Positions 6,514-14,232 of a stretch of DNA of 14,602 nt are shown in pieces; position 1 is the stretch's first letter; the number at the start of each line of letters is the position of its first letter. The notes below the pieces were generated by a model. The model searched no databases. It was not told the DNA's origin and worked only from the letters and a program-made list of their open reading frames with translations. The DNA lies in assembly GCA_963588595.1 (NCBI GenBank), contig CAVAIA010000079.1, positions 1-14,602 of the forward strand. Direction: 5' to 3'. A program made the translations under genes and the position numbers. The DNA comes from Phoenicibacter sp963588595 (lineage in GTDB: Bacteria; Actinomycetota; Coriobacteriia; Coriobacteriales; Eggerthellaceae).

Positions 6514-8040
6514 TTAGTTAATGGATGCGCCGCTTGAATAGGTGTTTGAGTCGCGAATCTTAACGTCATGCGCTCCGCCTTCAACAATTGAAGTGGAAGA
6601 CACAAGCGTTAGCTTCGCTTTCTTTTGAAATTCAGGGATCGTCAACGCGCCGCAATTGCACATCGTGCTTTTGATCTTCAGCAGCGTTACCGCAACGTTG
6701 TCCTTCAAAGACCCCGCGTAGGGAACATAAGAGTCAACGCCTTCAACAAATGAAAGACCGTTTTTTTGCCCGCCTAAGTCATATCTTTGCCAATTTCTGG
6801 CGCGAGCGCTGCCCTCGCCCCAATACTCTTTCATATAGCTTCCATTTACCAAAACTTTGTTGCTTGGGCTCTCGTCAAATCTTGCAAAATAGCGCCCCAG
6901 CATAACGAAATCTGAACCCATCGCGAGAGCCAGAGAAATGTGATGGTCATAAACGATACCACCGTCAGAACAAATCGGGATGTAGACACCCGTTTCTTCA
7001 AACCACTCGTCGCGCGCCTTGGCAACTTCAATCACAGCAGTTGCCTGACCTCGACCAATTCCCTTCGTTTCACGAGTTATGCAAATTGAACCGCCGCCGA
7101 TCCCAATCTTTATAAAATCAGCGCCATTTTCAGCCAGAAATCTAAATCCCTCTCTGTCAACGACGTTGCCTGCGCCCACCTTGACATCGTCTCCATAGTT
7201 GTCTCGAATCCACTTCAAAGTGAATTTTTGCCAATCGGAATAGCCTTCAGAAGAGTCGATGCACAAAACATCCGCGCCCGCCTCGACAAGCGCAGGGACG
7301 CGCTGCTCATAGTCGCGAGTGTTAATCCCAGCTCCGACCATGAACCTTTTGTCGGCATCAAGAAGCTCATTCGGGTTAATTTTGTGAGAATCATAATCCT
7401 TGCGAAAAACCAAAGAGCTCAAATGCCCATTTTCGTCGACGATAGGAAGAGTGTTTAATTTGTTGTCCCAAATAATGTCGTTTGCTTCCTTCAAAGTTGT
7501 CGAAGTGTTTCCGCAAACAAGCTTGTCGATCGGCGTCATGAACGTCTCGACTTTTTCGGTGCCATCCATCCTGGACGGACGATAGTCGCGCGAAGCAACG
7601 ATTCCCAAAAGCTTTCCGGTTGCAGTTCCATCATCAGTTACTGGCATAGTAGAATGTCCAAACTCCTCTTTAAGCGACAAAACGTCATTTAAAGTGTTGT
7701 CTGGTTTGAGATTCACATCGCTGACAACAAATCCTGCCTTGTGTTCCTTCGCAGCAAAAACCATTGCAGCTTCGTCTTCGACCGTTTGCGAACCGTAAAT
7801 AAAAGCCATGCCTCCCTCTTTTGCGAGAGAGACAGCCATTTTGTCATCAGAAACGCTTTGCATAATCGCCGAAATCATCGGAGTGTTCAAATAGATAGGG
7901 CACTCCTCTTCGCCTTTTCTAAATTTAACCAACGGAGTCTTTAGGCTCACACGATCAGGAATGCACTCCGAAGAAGAATAGCCAGGCACAAGGAGATATT
8001 CGTTAAATGTGTGGGACTCTTCGTCGTAAAAATGCGCCAT
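6514..8040 (-). CDS. guaB: IMP dehydrogenase, Tritrichomonas-like type
   Basis: IMPDH oxidises IMP to XMP with NAD+, the committed step of guanine nucleotide synthesis, in the cytoplasm. The 508 residues form a TIM barrel interrupted by a CBS pair (about 100-215). Visible active-site features are Asp262 in CIDSS, Lys311 and the loop GIGGGSIC with catalytic Cys320, SDGGI (358-362), the flap with the Arg419-Tyr420 dyad (NWQRYDLGG), Glu433 in FVEGVDSY, and the C-terminal VEGGAHD. From memory, the sequence is much closer to the enzyme of the protist Tritrichomonas foetus (HTFNEYLL near the start, GIGRGQATAV after the Cys loop) than to E. coli GuaB. The ATG at 8038-8040 has AAAGGA at 8047-8052 with six bases of spacing. 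The gene follows the aldolase by 45 nt and is coupled to engB. Confidence 0.96.
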   Translation of the reverse strand: MAHFYDEESHTFNEYLLVPGYSSSECIPDRVSLKTPLVKFRKGEEECPIYLNTPMISAIMQSVSDDKMAVSLAKEGGMAFIYGSQTVEDEAAMVFAAKEHKAGFVVSDVNLKPDNTLNDVLSLKEEFGHSTMPVTDDGTATGKLLGIVASRDYRPSRMDGTEKVETFMTPIDKLVCGNTSTTLKEANDIIWDNKLNTLPIVDENGHLSSLVFRKDYDSHKINPNELLDADKRFMVGAGINTRDYEQRVPALVEAGADVLCIDSSEGYSDWQKFTLKWIRDNYGDDVKVGAGNVVDREGFRFLAENGADFIKIGIGGGSICITRETKGIGRGQATAVIEVAKARDEWFEETGVYIPICSDGGIVYDHHISLALAMGSDFVMLGRYFARFDESPSNKVLVNGSYMKEYWGEGSARARNWQRYDLGGQKNGLSFVEGVDSYVPYAGSLKDNVAVTLLKIKSTMCNCGALTIPEFQKKAKLTLVSSTSIVEGGAHDVKIRDSNTYSSGASIN

Positions 8041-8085
8041 GGCTAATCCTTTCTTTTATTTAAAACTTAAAAATTCTTTTGTTAT

Positions 8086-9024
8086 TTAAAGTGAAAAATC
8101 TTTTTCACCATTGAAGACTGCTAGAGCATCGTCGACCGAATAATCAGCCAAAGTTATCGCGCTAATTGCCTTCGTCAAGCGAACCGCCTCGTCAAGGCTT
8201 CTTTGGTGGATGTTTCTGCCCGTCGCATTTCCCGACGCGCCGCCGACATGAATTTGGTCATGGAGCTGGGTTAGGAACGTTTTTGCGTCGACAGTTCCGC
8301 CGCCTGCGCAAACAAGACCGCATCTTCCTGCCGCGTTGGAGGCAACAGCGAGGGCCTCAGCCGAAGTGCGTCCGTCCTCAGGAGATGGGGCATTGACCTT
8401 GACGAAGTCCGCACCAAGGCAAAGAGCAACGCCAGCTGCGCCCGCGATCAAATCAGGGTCCTTTTCCTTCTCAACGGCCTTGCCGCGTGGATAAATCCAA
8501 AGGACAACAAGAAGTCCGCACTCGTGAGCTTGAGCAATGAGCTGACCTGCCTCGGCAAGCATCGATGATTCATATTCGCTGCCAAGGTAGATTGTGTAGC
8601 CAAGACCAACAACGTTAACGCCATTTTCTCTCAATTGCAAAACCGCATCGATGTCGGTCAATTGTGGGGAATATGGATCCTCTTGCTTCGTCTTAACAAG
8701 GTTCGTCTTGCTGTTCATCTTGATAAGATAATTTTGATCAGGGTAGTCAGCTGCATATTGTGCAACTAAACCACGTTGACCTGCCAAAACGCCAACTTCG
8801 CCTTGTGCGCCGATCTCGAAAAGGTGCTTCGGCTTTGCGTCCGCCTCATCGATTCCTTCTCCGTAGAAGTCCTTATTCAAATGCTCAATCTTTTGATCGC
8901 AAGCAAAAAGCATCAATCTTCCCGTTTCGCGAGTTGCCTTCAAGAAGTTAGAGACATACGTCTCCTTGCTTTCAGCAGGAACGTCCATCGGGACTTTGAC
9001 GTCAGCAGCCGTGATTTTTTTCAT
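8086..9024 (-). CDS. Archaeal-type class I fructose-bisphosphate aldolase (DeoC/LacD family)
   Basis: This protein belongs to the DhnA/FbaB group of Schiff-base aldolases, which cleave or form fructose 1,6-bisphosphate in glycolysis and gluconeogenesis. Within 312 residues the recognisable parts are CDQKIEH (42-48, where archaeal enzymes have a DH-type motif), WIYPRGK (176-182, with the Tyr expected to act as acid/base), DFVKVNAP (206-213, Lys209 the likely Schiff-base lysine), CAGGG (239-243) and GGASGNATGRNIHQR (261-275, phosphate binding). The ATG at 9022-9024 has an excellent GGAGGTG (9029-9035), suggesting strong translation. It heads the tight gene group with guaB, engB and leuS. Related DeoC/LacD-family enzymes make other products, so the substrate is probable rather than certain. 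Confidence 0.85.
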   Translation of the reverse strand: MKKITAADVKVPMDVPAESKETYVSNFLKATRETGRLMLFACDQKIEHLNKDFYGEGIDEADAKPKHLFEIGAQGEVGVLAGQRGLVAQYAADYPDQNYLIKMNSKTNLVKTKQEDPYSPQLTDIDAVLQLRENGVNVVGLGYTIYLGSEYESSMLAEAGQLIAQAHECGLLVVLWIYPRGKAVEKEKDPDLIAGAAGVALCLGADFVKVNAPSPEDGRTSAEALAVASNAAGRCGLVCAGGGTVDAKTFLTQLHDQIHVGGASGNATGRNIHQRSLDEAVRLTKAISAITLADYSVDDALAVFNGEKDFSL

Positions 9025-9028
9025 AAAA

Positions 9029-9035
9029 CACCTCC
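9029..9035 (-). promoter_or_regulatory. Strong Shine-Dalgarno of the aldolase gene
   Basis: The minus strand reads GGAGGTG four bases before the ATG, the best ribosome-binding match in the window. It fixes the aldolase start. Confidence 0.8.
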
Positions 9036-9041
9036 GGTGAG

Positions 9042-9071
9042 TTTAGGTTGTAAGTGATCATTTAGGTGATC
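9042..9071. promoter_or_regulatory. Direct repeats in the aldolase leader, possible operator
   Basis: TTTAGG occurs at 9042-9047 and 9061-9066, and GTGATC at 9054-9059 and 9066-9071, with a TGATCA palindrome at 9055-9060. They lie between the candidate -10 and the Shine-Dalgarno sequence, where a repressor could block transcription. This is a sequence pattern only and may be chance. Confidence 0.2.
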
Positions 9072-9094
9072 GTTCAATTATTAGGATGGTTTTA

Positions 9095-9100
9095 ATTATA
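9095..9100 (-). promoter_or_regulatory. Candidate -10 box for the aldolase-guaB-engB-leuS group
   Basis: The minus strand reads TATAAT 71 bases upstream of the aldolase start codon, preceded by TTTTTTGGT. I see no convincing -35 hexamer. The repeat array begins some 30 bases further upstream, so this is the last non-repeat DNA in which a promoter could lie. Confidence 0.4.
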
Positions 9101-9138
9101 ACCAAAAAATGGGGTCTGGGGGAATTGGTGGGGCAATT

Positions 9139-9351
9139 GGTGCCAGACTTCGGTTTACCTGGGGAAACGTTGCCAGGAAATCAGTGCCAGACTTAAATCT
9201 CCATACCCTTCCTCTTTTTCTGAAAACTCCAAAGTTTAAAAGAGCAAGCTCGCTAATTACACTTGCATGAGCCCAAATATTGCGCAGCGATACTTGAGCT
9301 CACTTTACTTGTTTTAGTAAAAAGTTCCCTGGTAAATGGAAGTCTGGCACC
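9139..9351. repeat. Complete mosaic repeat element, opposite orientation to 44-266
   Basis: The doublet end is GGTGCCAGACTT (9139-9150) and AGTGCCAGACTT (9183-9194), 44 bases apart. The core runs from AGCAAGCTCGCTAATT (9244-9259) to GCGCAGCGATACTT (9282-9295). The single end is AAAAAGTTCCCTGGTAAATGG plus AAGTCTGGCACC (9340-9351). The single end, 9319-9351, is a perfect 33-base reverse complement of the left end of the element at 44-266 (44-76). Confidence 0.75.
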
Positions 9352-9408
9352 GATTTACCACCTCTATTTTCCAACCATAAAAGTGAGTAAAACTTGGGAG
9401 GTCAAGCG

Positions 9409-9512
9409 AAGTCTGGCACCATTTTTCTACTAAAAAAGATTCCGTGCAAAAGTAACGCTGCGCGTGATTGTTGCTCATGCGAGTCAAGATGGTGAGCTTG
9501 CTTTTTTACAAG
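9409..9512. repeat. Partial repeat element, forward core
   Basis: AAGTCTGGCACC (9409-9420) is followed by a forward core, AAGTAACGCTGCGCG (9450-9464), then TTGCTCATGCGAG and GAGCTTGCTT (9494-9503). It has no doublet of its own and abuts the doublet of the next element. Confidence 0.55.
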
Positions 9513-9535
9513 TTTGATTGTGAAAATAAAAGCAT

Positions 9536-9736
9536 GGGCAATTGGTGCCAGACTTCGCTTTACCTGGGGAAACGTTGCCAGGAAATCAGTGCCAGACTTG
9601 TTTTGCCAGCAACAAAAATTGCAAATAAGCAAGCTCGATAATTACACTTGCATGAGCACCGTTGTCGCGCAGCGATACTTAGGCTCGTTTAGCATGTTTT
9701 AGTAAAAAGTTCCCTGGTAAATTAAAGTCTGGCACC
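9536..9736. repeat. Second complete element, direct copy of 9131-9351
   Basis: The doublet end (9544-9555, 9588-9599) and its flanks, 9536-9599, match 9131-9194 at 63 of 64 bases (the difference is 9153 G against 9558 C). The inner core (AGCAAGCTCGATAATT to CGCGCAGCGATACTT, ending 9680) and the single end (GTTCCCTGGTAAATTAAAG..., ending 9736) also align, with more differences and a shorter segment after the doublet. Confidence 0.75.
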
Positions 9737-9760
9737 GATTTCCTCACCTCTTCCTTACAC

Positions 9761-9789
9761 AAAAAAACGGTGCCGATTGGCACCGTTTT
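9761..9789 (-). terminator. Intrinsic terminator of the surface-protein gene
   Basis: On the minus strand an 11-bp perfect stem (AAAACGGTGCC at 9789-9779, GGCACCGTTTT at 9774-9764) with a four-base loop runs into a stretch of seven T (9767-9761). It lies 45 bases beyond the surface-protein stop codon. The mirror-like A/T runs mean it could also slow plus-strand transcription. The stem contains GGTGCC/GGCACC, the palindromic half of the repeat core. Confidence 0.8.
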
Positions 9790-9813
9790 GTGTGCGTTTT
9801 GCCAGGTAAAGCG

Positions 9814-9825
9814 AAGTCTGGCACC
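9814..9825 (+). repeat. Repeat copy at the end of the surface-protein gene
   Basis: A full AAGTCTGGCACC preceded by CCAGGTAAAGCG lies eight bases beyond the stop codon of the surface-protein gene, between that gene and its terminator. It will therefore be part of the mRNA 3' end. Confidence 0.85.
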
Positions 9826-9833
9826 GATTAACC

Positions 9834-12800
9834 TTACGACAAATTTTCGTTGTCGCTTCGCCTCTTTGAATACGCCGCCATCGCAAGCGCAGAGGCTCCC
9901 ACCACCGTCAAAGGCCCAACAAGCTTGCCTGTGTCATCACCCGTCTTCGGAAGATTGCTCGCGATCTTTTTCGCCTCATCGTTTAGAGGCGCATAATCTG
10001 CTGCCATTATGTTTGAATCTTTCGCGAGAGGAACATTCAAGTTAACCTCAAAATCCTCAGGAGATTTGTCGATGTCAGCAAAAACACCCTTCGCATCAGG
10101 TCTAATGTCGCCAGTTACCTCAAACTTAAGGTCTCCACTTCCGCTCAAGCTTGCGGTGCTCGCTCCAGCATCTCCACTGAAGTTCGGGCACGCGCCTTGG
10201 CGTGCATTTTCAGTCAATGTTTCATCCGCTGTAGCCTCACTTACGAACGCATAAACGGTCGCGGAATCGAGGTTGCTCCAACTTTGCGGAACGGTGAACT
10301 CGATGTCCCCATAAGTTCTCACATCGCCTGGCCATAGAAGCGACTCGAGTCTGTCAGAATCGATGTTTCCATATTCCTTCTTGCCGCCATTGATTTTCGC
10401 ATGATATGCTTCAACGGGCATTATGATCGGCTTACCATCAGAATCCGTGCCTTGATAATCGGTAACTGCAGGGAAAGCGGAATCCTTCAAATTGTTGATG
10501 CGCTTCGTCGCGATCGGATCACCACTTCCCGCCTCGTTATCATAGAGTTTTACCGTGAATGAACTAATCGGCAAGTTTCCAACATTTTGCACACAGACTG
10601 CAGCATGACAAGTGTCGCCAATTCCAGCAAAAACGTCGGTTGACGTCGCACTTATCAATGAAAGCGAGCAAACCAAAGGAACGTTGATTTGGTAAATGTC
10701 GCCGAGCCCCGCTTCAGCATTCGTTATCTCTGTTGCAACAAAGCGAACAAGTCCATCCTCGACTTGAGTAGGCTGGCACATGTCGAGTGGATGCGTCGTT
10801 TGACAGAACGGATAGAAGTTGTGGTAGCTTTTTGCATCCGGATCCCAATTCGCCGCATAAATTTGATAGCGTTTTATCTCTGAGCCATCGCCATTGCTCG
10901 CCAACTTTGCATTCGGATTGGAGGTCAACTGCCCAGAGTCGTCCGTCGGGCAAGGACCTTCCATAGCTCGAACCGCGAACAAGCGGGAACCATCGGTTGA
11001 AGCGGTAAACGCAGTGATATTCGCAATTCCAACTTGATATTGTTGCGTCAAATAACTTGAATCCATCGTGCAAAGCGTCAACTCACGATGGAGTTCAACC
11101 TCATCCTCGCTCTCGTCCAAATCAACCAAAATCCATCCTTTATTAGGAATGAGAACTGGCTCCGCCACGTTTTGATATTTATAAATCACGCCCGATTGCA
11201 AAGTTTGCGAGGTCATGCTGTAAGTTTGCTCGCAAACTTGGTATGCGTTATCCCCGCCATCGGGAATTGGCATGACCCAATCAATCGCGCAAAGTCCGCT
11301 TGACTCTCCCCATCTTGCACCTGTCTCGGAGCTGAATGTTACATATAAAGGTTGCGCCGAAGAATAAGCCTCGCGGCTCGTTTTTGTTGCCGCGGTTGAA
11401 AGGTCTGCAGGGTCGCAAGCGCGAACATTTAGCCGGTAGGTTGCAGTGTCCGCACCCGTCGTCGGAGTCGCAGAAGCAAAAGTGAAAAATGGCTTGCCAA
11501 CAGCCTTGTTATAGAAAACGCCAGGACAATAGCAAGCTTGGCCGCTAAATTCGTTGAACAAAGAGATGTCATCAACAGTCGCCTCATCGCTGCTCTTATT
11601 CGCGTCATATTTAAGAAGTGTTACAAATTGATCTTTCCAAAGTTGCTTGAAATCCTCTTTGTTCGCCGATGTGATCTCAGCAGACACTATATTAAAGTAG
11701 AAAACTCCGCTCTCGTCTTCGCTTTCGCAAACGGCGAAGTCGTAGTCGTTCATGTTCATTCTCCAGAATTTCTCTGAGACGTTGTTGCTAATAAACTCGA
11801 TGATTCTTGAGTCGCCCCATTTTCCGGCGGATGTCAATTTTTGCATAACAACGCGCGTCCTCGGAGTTGAGAAGTTGGAAACTTCCCCGCTTGTAAGCGC
11901 CTCTTCTGACTTTTCGAAAGTTCCCGTTTCCTCATTAAATTTGAAGTGAAGGTCGCCATCTCCCTGATCGAAGCTTGAAACATTGACAACGCAAAGACGG
12001 AATAGATAAGTGTTTCCGTCTGACGCCTTCAAAATTTTGTGGCGAGAATCGCTTGAAACGCCCTCGAAAATGCAATCGTCTATGGCAGGAACAACGCCTA
12101 GATCGGGAGAAATGGTCGTCCCAGTTAAAGAGTTCATAGAACTTACAATTCCGAAGGCTGAAACCTTAGGAGTCAAATTCGACTCGTCTTTCTTCGTCAC
12201 AGAAAGTTGCAAATTCGGATTTCCATCCGTCCCGCTCACCTCTTTTGCCTTTGCGCTAAATTCTGCGGTCTCAAGCATTTTTGCATCGCTGATCGGGGAA
12301 AGGTCTATGTTTGAAATGTTGAACTTTTCACCGTTTGCAAGGTAATAAGTTGCATTTTTATTCTTAAATCCATCAGGAATGCAACTCGTGTTGTTTTGGT
12401 CGGTTAAAGTTTTGCTGTCCTCCCAATTATCGAAAAATGGTTTCTCATTTCCCCAATGATAAACAGCGACCGTCGCGCTAAACCACAAGGCTTGAACAAC
12501 AATTGTTAGATAAATTCCACCACTCAATGAATAGTGTGGGAATGGCTTGTCTGTTGAAACAAGACCGACTGTTCCCAGCAAAAATAAGTAGCCGCGCACA
12601 CCAAAGGACATGTAGCCTTTTATTCCAACGCCGCCGGAAACTCCAAAATCAATTCGCGGATTCCAAACCATTCCCTCCTTGTCAGGAACCCACCCGAACT
12701 CGCGAAAACCGCCTTTTGTTTCCCAACCAATATAGAGAGACAAAGTGCTTAAAAAAGAAACATCAAATCCATAATAAACAGGAACCGGACCTACGACAGT

Positions 12801-14201
12801 TTGATTTCCGAGCTCATAGCTTATCCCCATCAAGATAAGGGCGTTAGCGCCGCCCGTCCACTTATCGCTGCCCCATTCCCAAGTCGCTTGAGCAACAAAA
12901 TTGAAATCAAAAGTTAAGTTAGCCTTCCCGCCGAACTTCGTCTGCTTGCCCTGCTTACTTTTTTCCGCCTTATTCGCCTTCGCATTGTCGTATCTTTGAA
13001 TCGCGTCGCACTCATTGCTAAACCTGCGAATCAGCGAATCGTTGTAGCTTTCGCGTCTGAAATATTGCCAATTATTGTTCCCAACCCATGATGCGCCTTT
13101 TATGCCTGGCACCAATGGAAGTAAGTTTATGCTAACTCCAAGTTGAACTAATCCCGTCGGCTCCATGTAAAACGCGATCGGGAGTTCAGGCAATGGTAAA
13201 TCATAATAAGAGCCACCAAAAATCGGCATGCTCTCTGGGATTTTAATGCGATAACTTGACAAGCTTGCCTCGTCGCTTGTGAAAGGATTGTCGCTTTCTC
13301 CGATCGTTAACTTCGCATTGTCATTAGATCTTGAATCCGTCAAACCGTCCGCGCCAGGGTAGAATTCCAAATTGCAAGGCGCCTCAAAATCCGCGTTGTC
13401 GATCGAGAAGAAAACTTGCGCTTTTTTGTAGGGCTCAAAAGTTTTAAGCCACTCGCCGCTCATCTCCATCGTAGCGCGCCCATTTCTGTCAAAAGTGGCA
13501 CTCGCACTGGCAATTTCATTTCCGTCGTAAACAAAGGAGCTTTTCGCATTACTGCCGGCGTTTCCAACAAGCTCGATTGTTAGCTTGTGCGTCGCATCGT
13601 TTCCGCTCGTTGCAACAAATGTTGATTTAAAGTATTGAATGTCAAAATCGTTAAAAGCAAGATTTCTTACATAACCAAAGCTGGTCGCTGGGTCATATTT
13701 TTGAGAAGGGATTGTTAAATTCGCTTGGCGGCCTCCGCTTTCGGTTTTAAGACCAGGTCCACTTTGAATTCTGACGAGGCTGGTTGCATAATCGCGATAT
13801 CCTTCCTTTGTCGCCTCGACTTTTGCCCAAAAACCATATCCGTCAACAGGAGATTCCTCATCTGGATTCTCGCTTAGGTCGCGAACTTTGACAACGCAAA
13901 TTCCCGCCTCGTTCGTTGTTGCGGTCAGAGTCTTTGTCTTCGCAGCGTCGGCATAAGATTCAATCTTAACCTCCATGTTCGGCAAAACTTGATTGTTTGA
14001 AGGATCGATCGCAAGAATCGCAACATCCTCTCTGCCAATTATCAAAATTCCGAACGAATTGTTGCCCTCTTCATCTGCATAAGCAGCAACAAAACCGCTT
14101 TTTGTCGCGGTCGTCCCGATGAGGGTTAGGGCTCCAACGGCTGATCCGAAAAGAAATTGCCTGCGTGTTACCTGCGGTAAATTAGTTTTTTTCGCTCCCA
14201 T
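9834..14201 (-). CDS. Large Tat-exported, LPXTG-anchored cell-wall surface protein
   Basis: This 1455-residue protein is predicted to be exported folded by the Tat system and attached to the cell wall by sortase. The N-terminus has the twin-arginine motif TRRQFLFG (Arg13-Arg14), a hydrophobic stretch and a likely cleavage after AYA (about 42/43). The C-terminus has LPKTG (1417-1421), a hydrophobic segment and a KRR tail. After the signal comes a carboxypeptidase-regulatory/Cna-B-like fold (about 55-145). Residues about 424-584 are rich in Gly, Tyr, Trp and alternating hydrophobics. A CARDB-like segment (VFAGIGDTCHAAVCVQNVGNLPISSFTVKL) lies in the last quarter. I cannot assign a ligand or enzymatic role. 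The start is the ATG at 14199-14201, which has GAAGGG seven bases upstream. An in-frame GTG at 14307-14309 would add 36 residues made mostly of translated repeat and would place the Tat motif too far in. Such giant Tat/LPXTG proteins are common in Coriobacteriia. Confidence 0.9.
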   Translation of the reverse strand: MGAKKTNLPQVTRRQFLFGSAVGALTLIGTTATKSGFVAAYADEEGNNSFGILIIGREDVAILAIDPSNNQVLPNMEVKIESYADAAKTKTLTATTNEAGICVVKVRDLSENPDEESPVDGYGFWAKVEATKEGYRDYATSLVRIQSGPGLKTESGGRQANLTIPSQKYDPATSFGYVRNLAFNDFDIQYFKSTFVATSGNDATHKLTIELVGNAGSNAKSSFVYDGNEIASASATFDRNGRATMEMSGEWLKTFEPYKKAQVFFSIDNADFEAPCNLEFYPGADGLTDSRSNDNAKLTIGESDNPFTSDEASLSSYRIKIPESMPIFGGSYYDLPLPELPIAFYMEPTGLVQLGVSINLLPLVPGIKGASWVGNNNWQYFRRESYNDSLIRRFSNECDAIQRYDNAKANKAEKSKQGKQTKFGGKANLTFDFNFVAQATWEWGSDKWTGGANALILMGISYELGNQTVVGPVPVYYGFDVSFLSTLSLYIGWETKGGFREFGWVPDKEGMVWNPRIDFGVSGGVGIKGYMSFGVRGYLFLLGTVGLVSTDKPFPHYSLSGGIYLTIVVQALWFSATVAVYHWGNEKPFFDNWEDSKTLTDQNNTSCIPDGFKNKNATYYLANGEKFNISNIDLSPISDAKMLETAEFSAKAKEVSGTDGNPNLQLSVTKKDESNLTPKVSAFGIVSSMNSLTGTTISPDLGVVPAIDDCIFEGVSSDSRHKILKASDGNTYLFRLCVVNVSSFDQGDGDLHFKFNEETGTFEKSEEALTSGEVSNFSTPRTRVVMQKLTSAGKWGDSRIIEFISNNVSEKFWRMNMNDYDFAVCESEDESGVFYFNIVSAEITSANKEDFKQLWKDQFVTLLKYDANKSSDEATVDDISLFNEFSGQACYCPGVFYNKAVGKPFFTFASATPTTGADTATYRLNVRACDPADLSTAATKTSREAYSSAQPLYVTFSSETGARWGESSGLCAIDWVMPIPDGGDNAYQVCEQTYSMTSQTLQSGVIYKYQNVAEPVLIPNKGWILVDLDESEDEVELHRELTLCTMDSSYLTQQYQVGIANITAFTASTDGSRLFAVRAMEGPCPTDDSGQLTSNPNAKLASNGDGSEIKRYQIYAANWDPDAKSYHNFYPFCQTTHPLDMCQPTQVEDGLVRFVATEITNAEAGLGDIYQINVPLVCSLSLISATSTDVFAGIGDTCHAAVCVQNVGNLPISSFTVKLYDNEAGSGDPIATKRINNLKDSAFPAVTDYQGTDSDGKPIIMPVEAYHAKINGGKKEYGNIDSDRLESLLWPGDVRTYGDIEFTVPQSWSNLDSATVYAFVSEATADETLTENARQGACPNFSGDAGASTASLSGSGDLKFEVTGDIRPDAKGVFADIDKSPEDFEVNLNVPLAKDSNIMAADYAPLNDEAKKIASNLPKTGDDTGKLVGPLTVVGASALAMAAYSKRRSDNENLS

Positions 14202-14207
14202 GATTTG

Positions 14208-14213
14208 CCCTTC
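14208..14213 (-). promoter_or_regulatory. Shine-Dalgarno that fixes the surface-protein start
   Basis: The minus strand reads GAAGGG with a six-base spacer before the ATG at 14199-14201. It supports this start over the upstream in-frame GTG at 14307-14309, which lies inside a repeat copy and has no such sequence. Confidence 0.7.
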
Positions 14214-14232
14214 TTTTTCTCGTCGTCGATTT

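Larger units (their letters stand above)
9105..9833. repeat. Gene-free repeat array between the surface-protein and aldolase genes
   Basis: No credible gene is present. The stretch holds eight copies of the 12-mer: 9139-9150, 9183-9194, 9544-9555 and 9588-9599 in minus orientation, and 9340-9351, 9409-9420, 9725-9736 and 9814-9825 in plus orientation. It also has three cores (9282-9295, 9450-9464, 9666-9680) and one intrinsic terminator (9761-9789). Short open frames here translate the repeats themselves and are not taken as genes. Confidence 0.85.

Noticed and set aside
9402..9702. Short open frames on both strands (about 60-76 codons) in the repeat array
   Set aside because: They translate the stop-free repeats (peptides such as KSGTDF and VKRSLAP) and have no ribosome-binding site or protein family features.
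9105..9833. Insertion sequence or prophage remnant with a transposase
   Set aside because: No transposase or integrase motif is found in any frame, so only non-autonomous repeats are supported.
13103..13118. CTGGCACCAAT match inside the surface-protein gene
   Set aside because: Only 11 bases match, the first part of the core differs and the flanks are missing. It may be an old decayed copy but cannot be told from chance.
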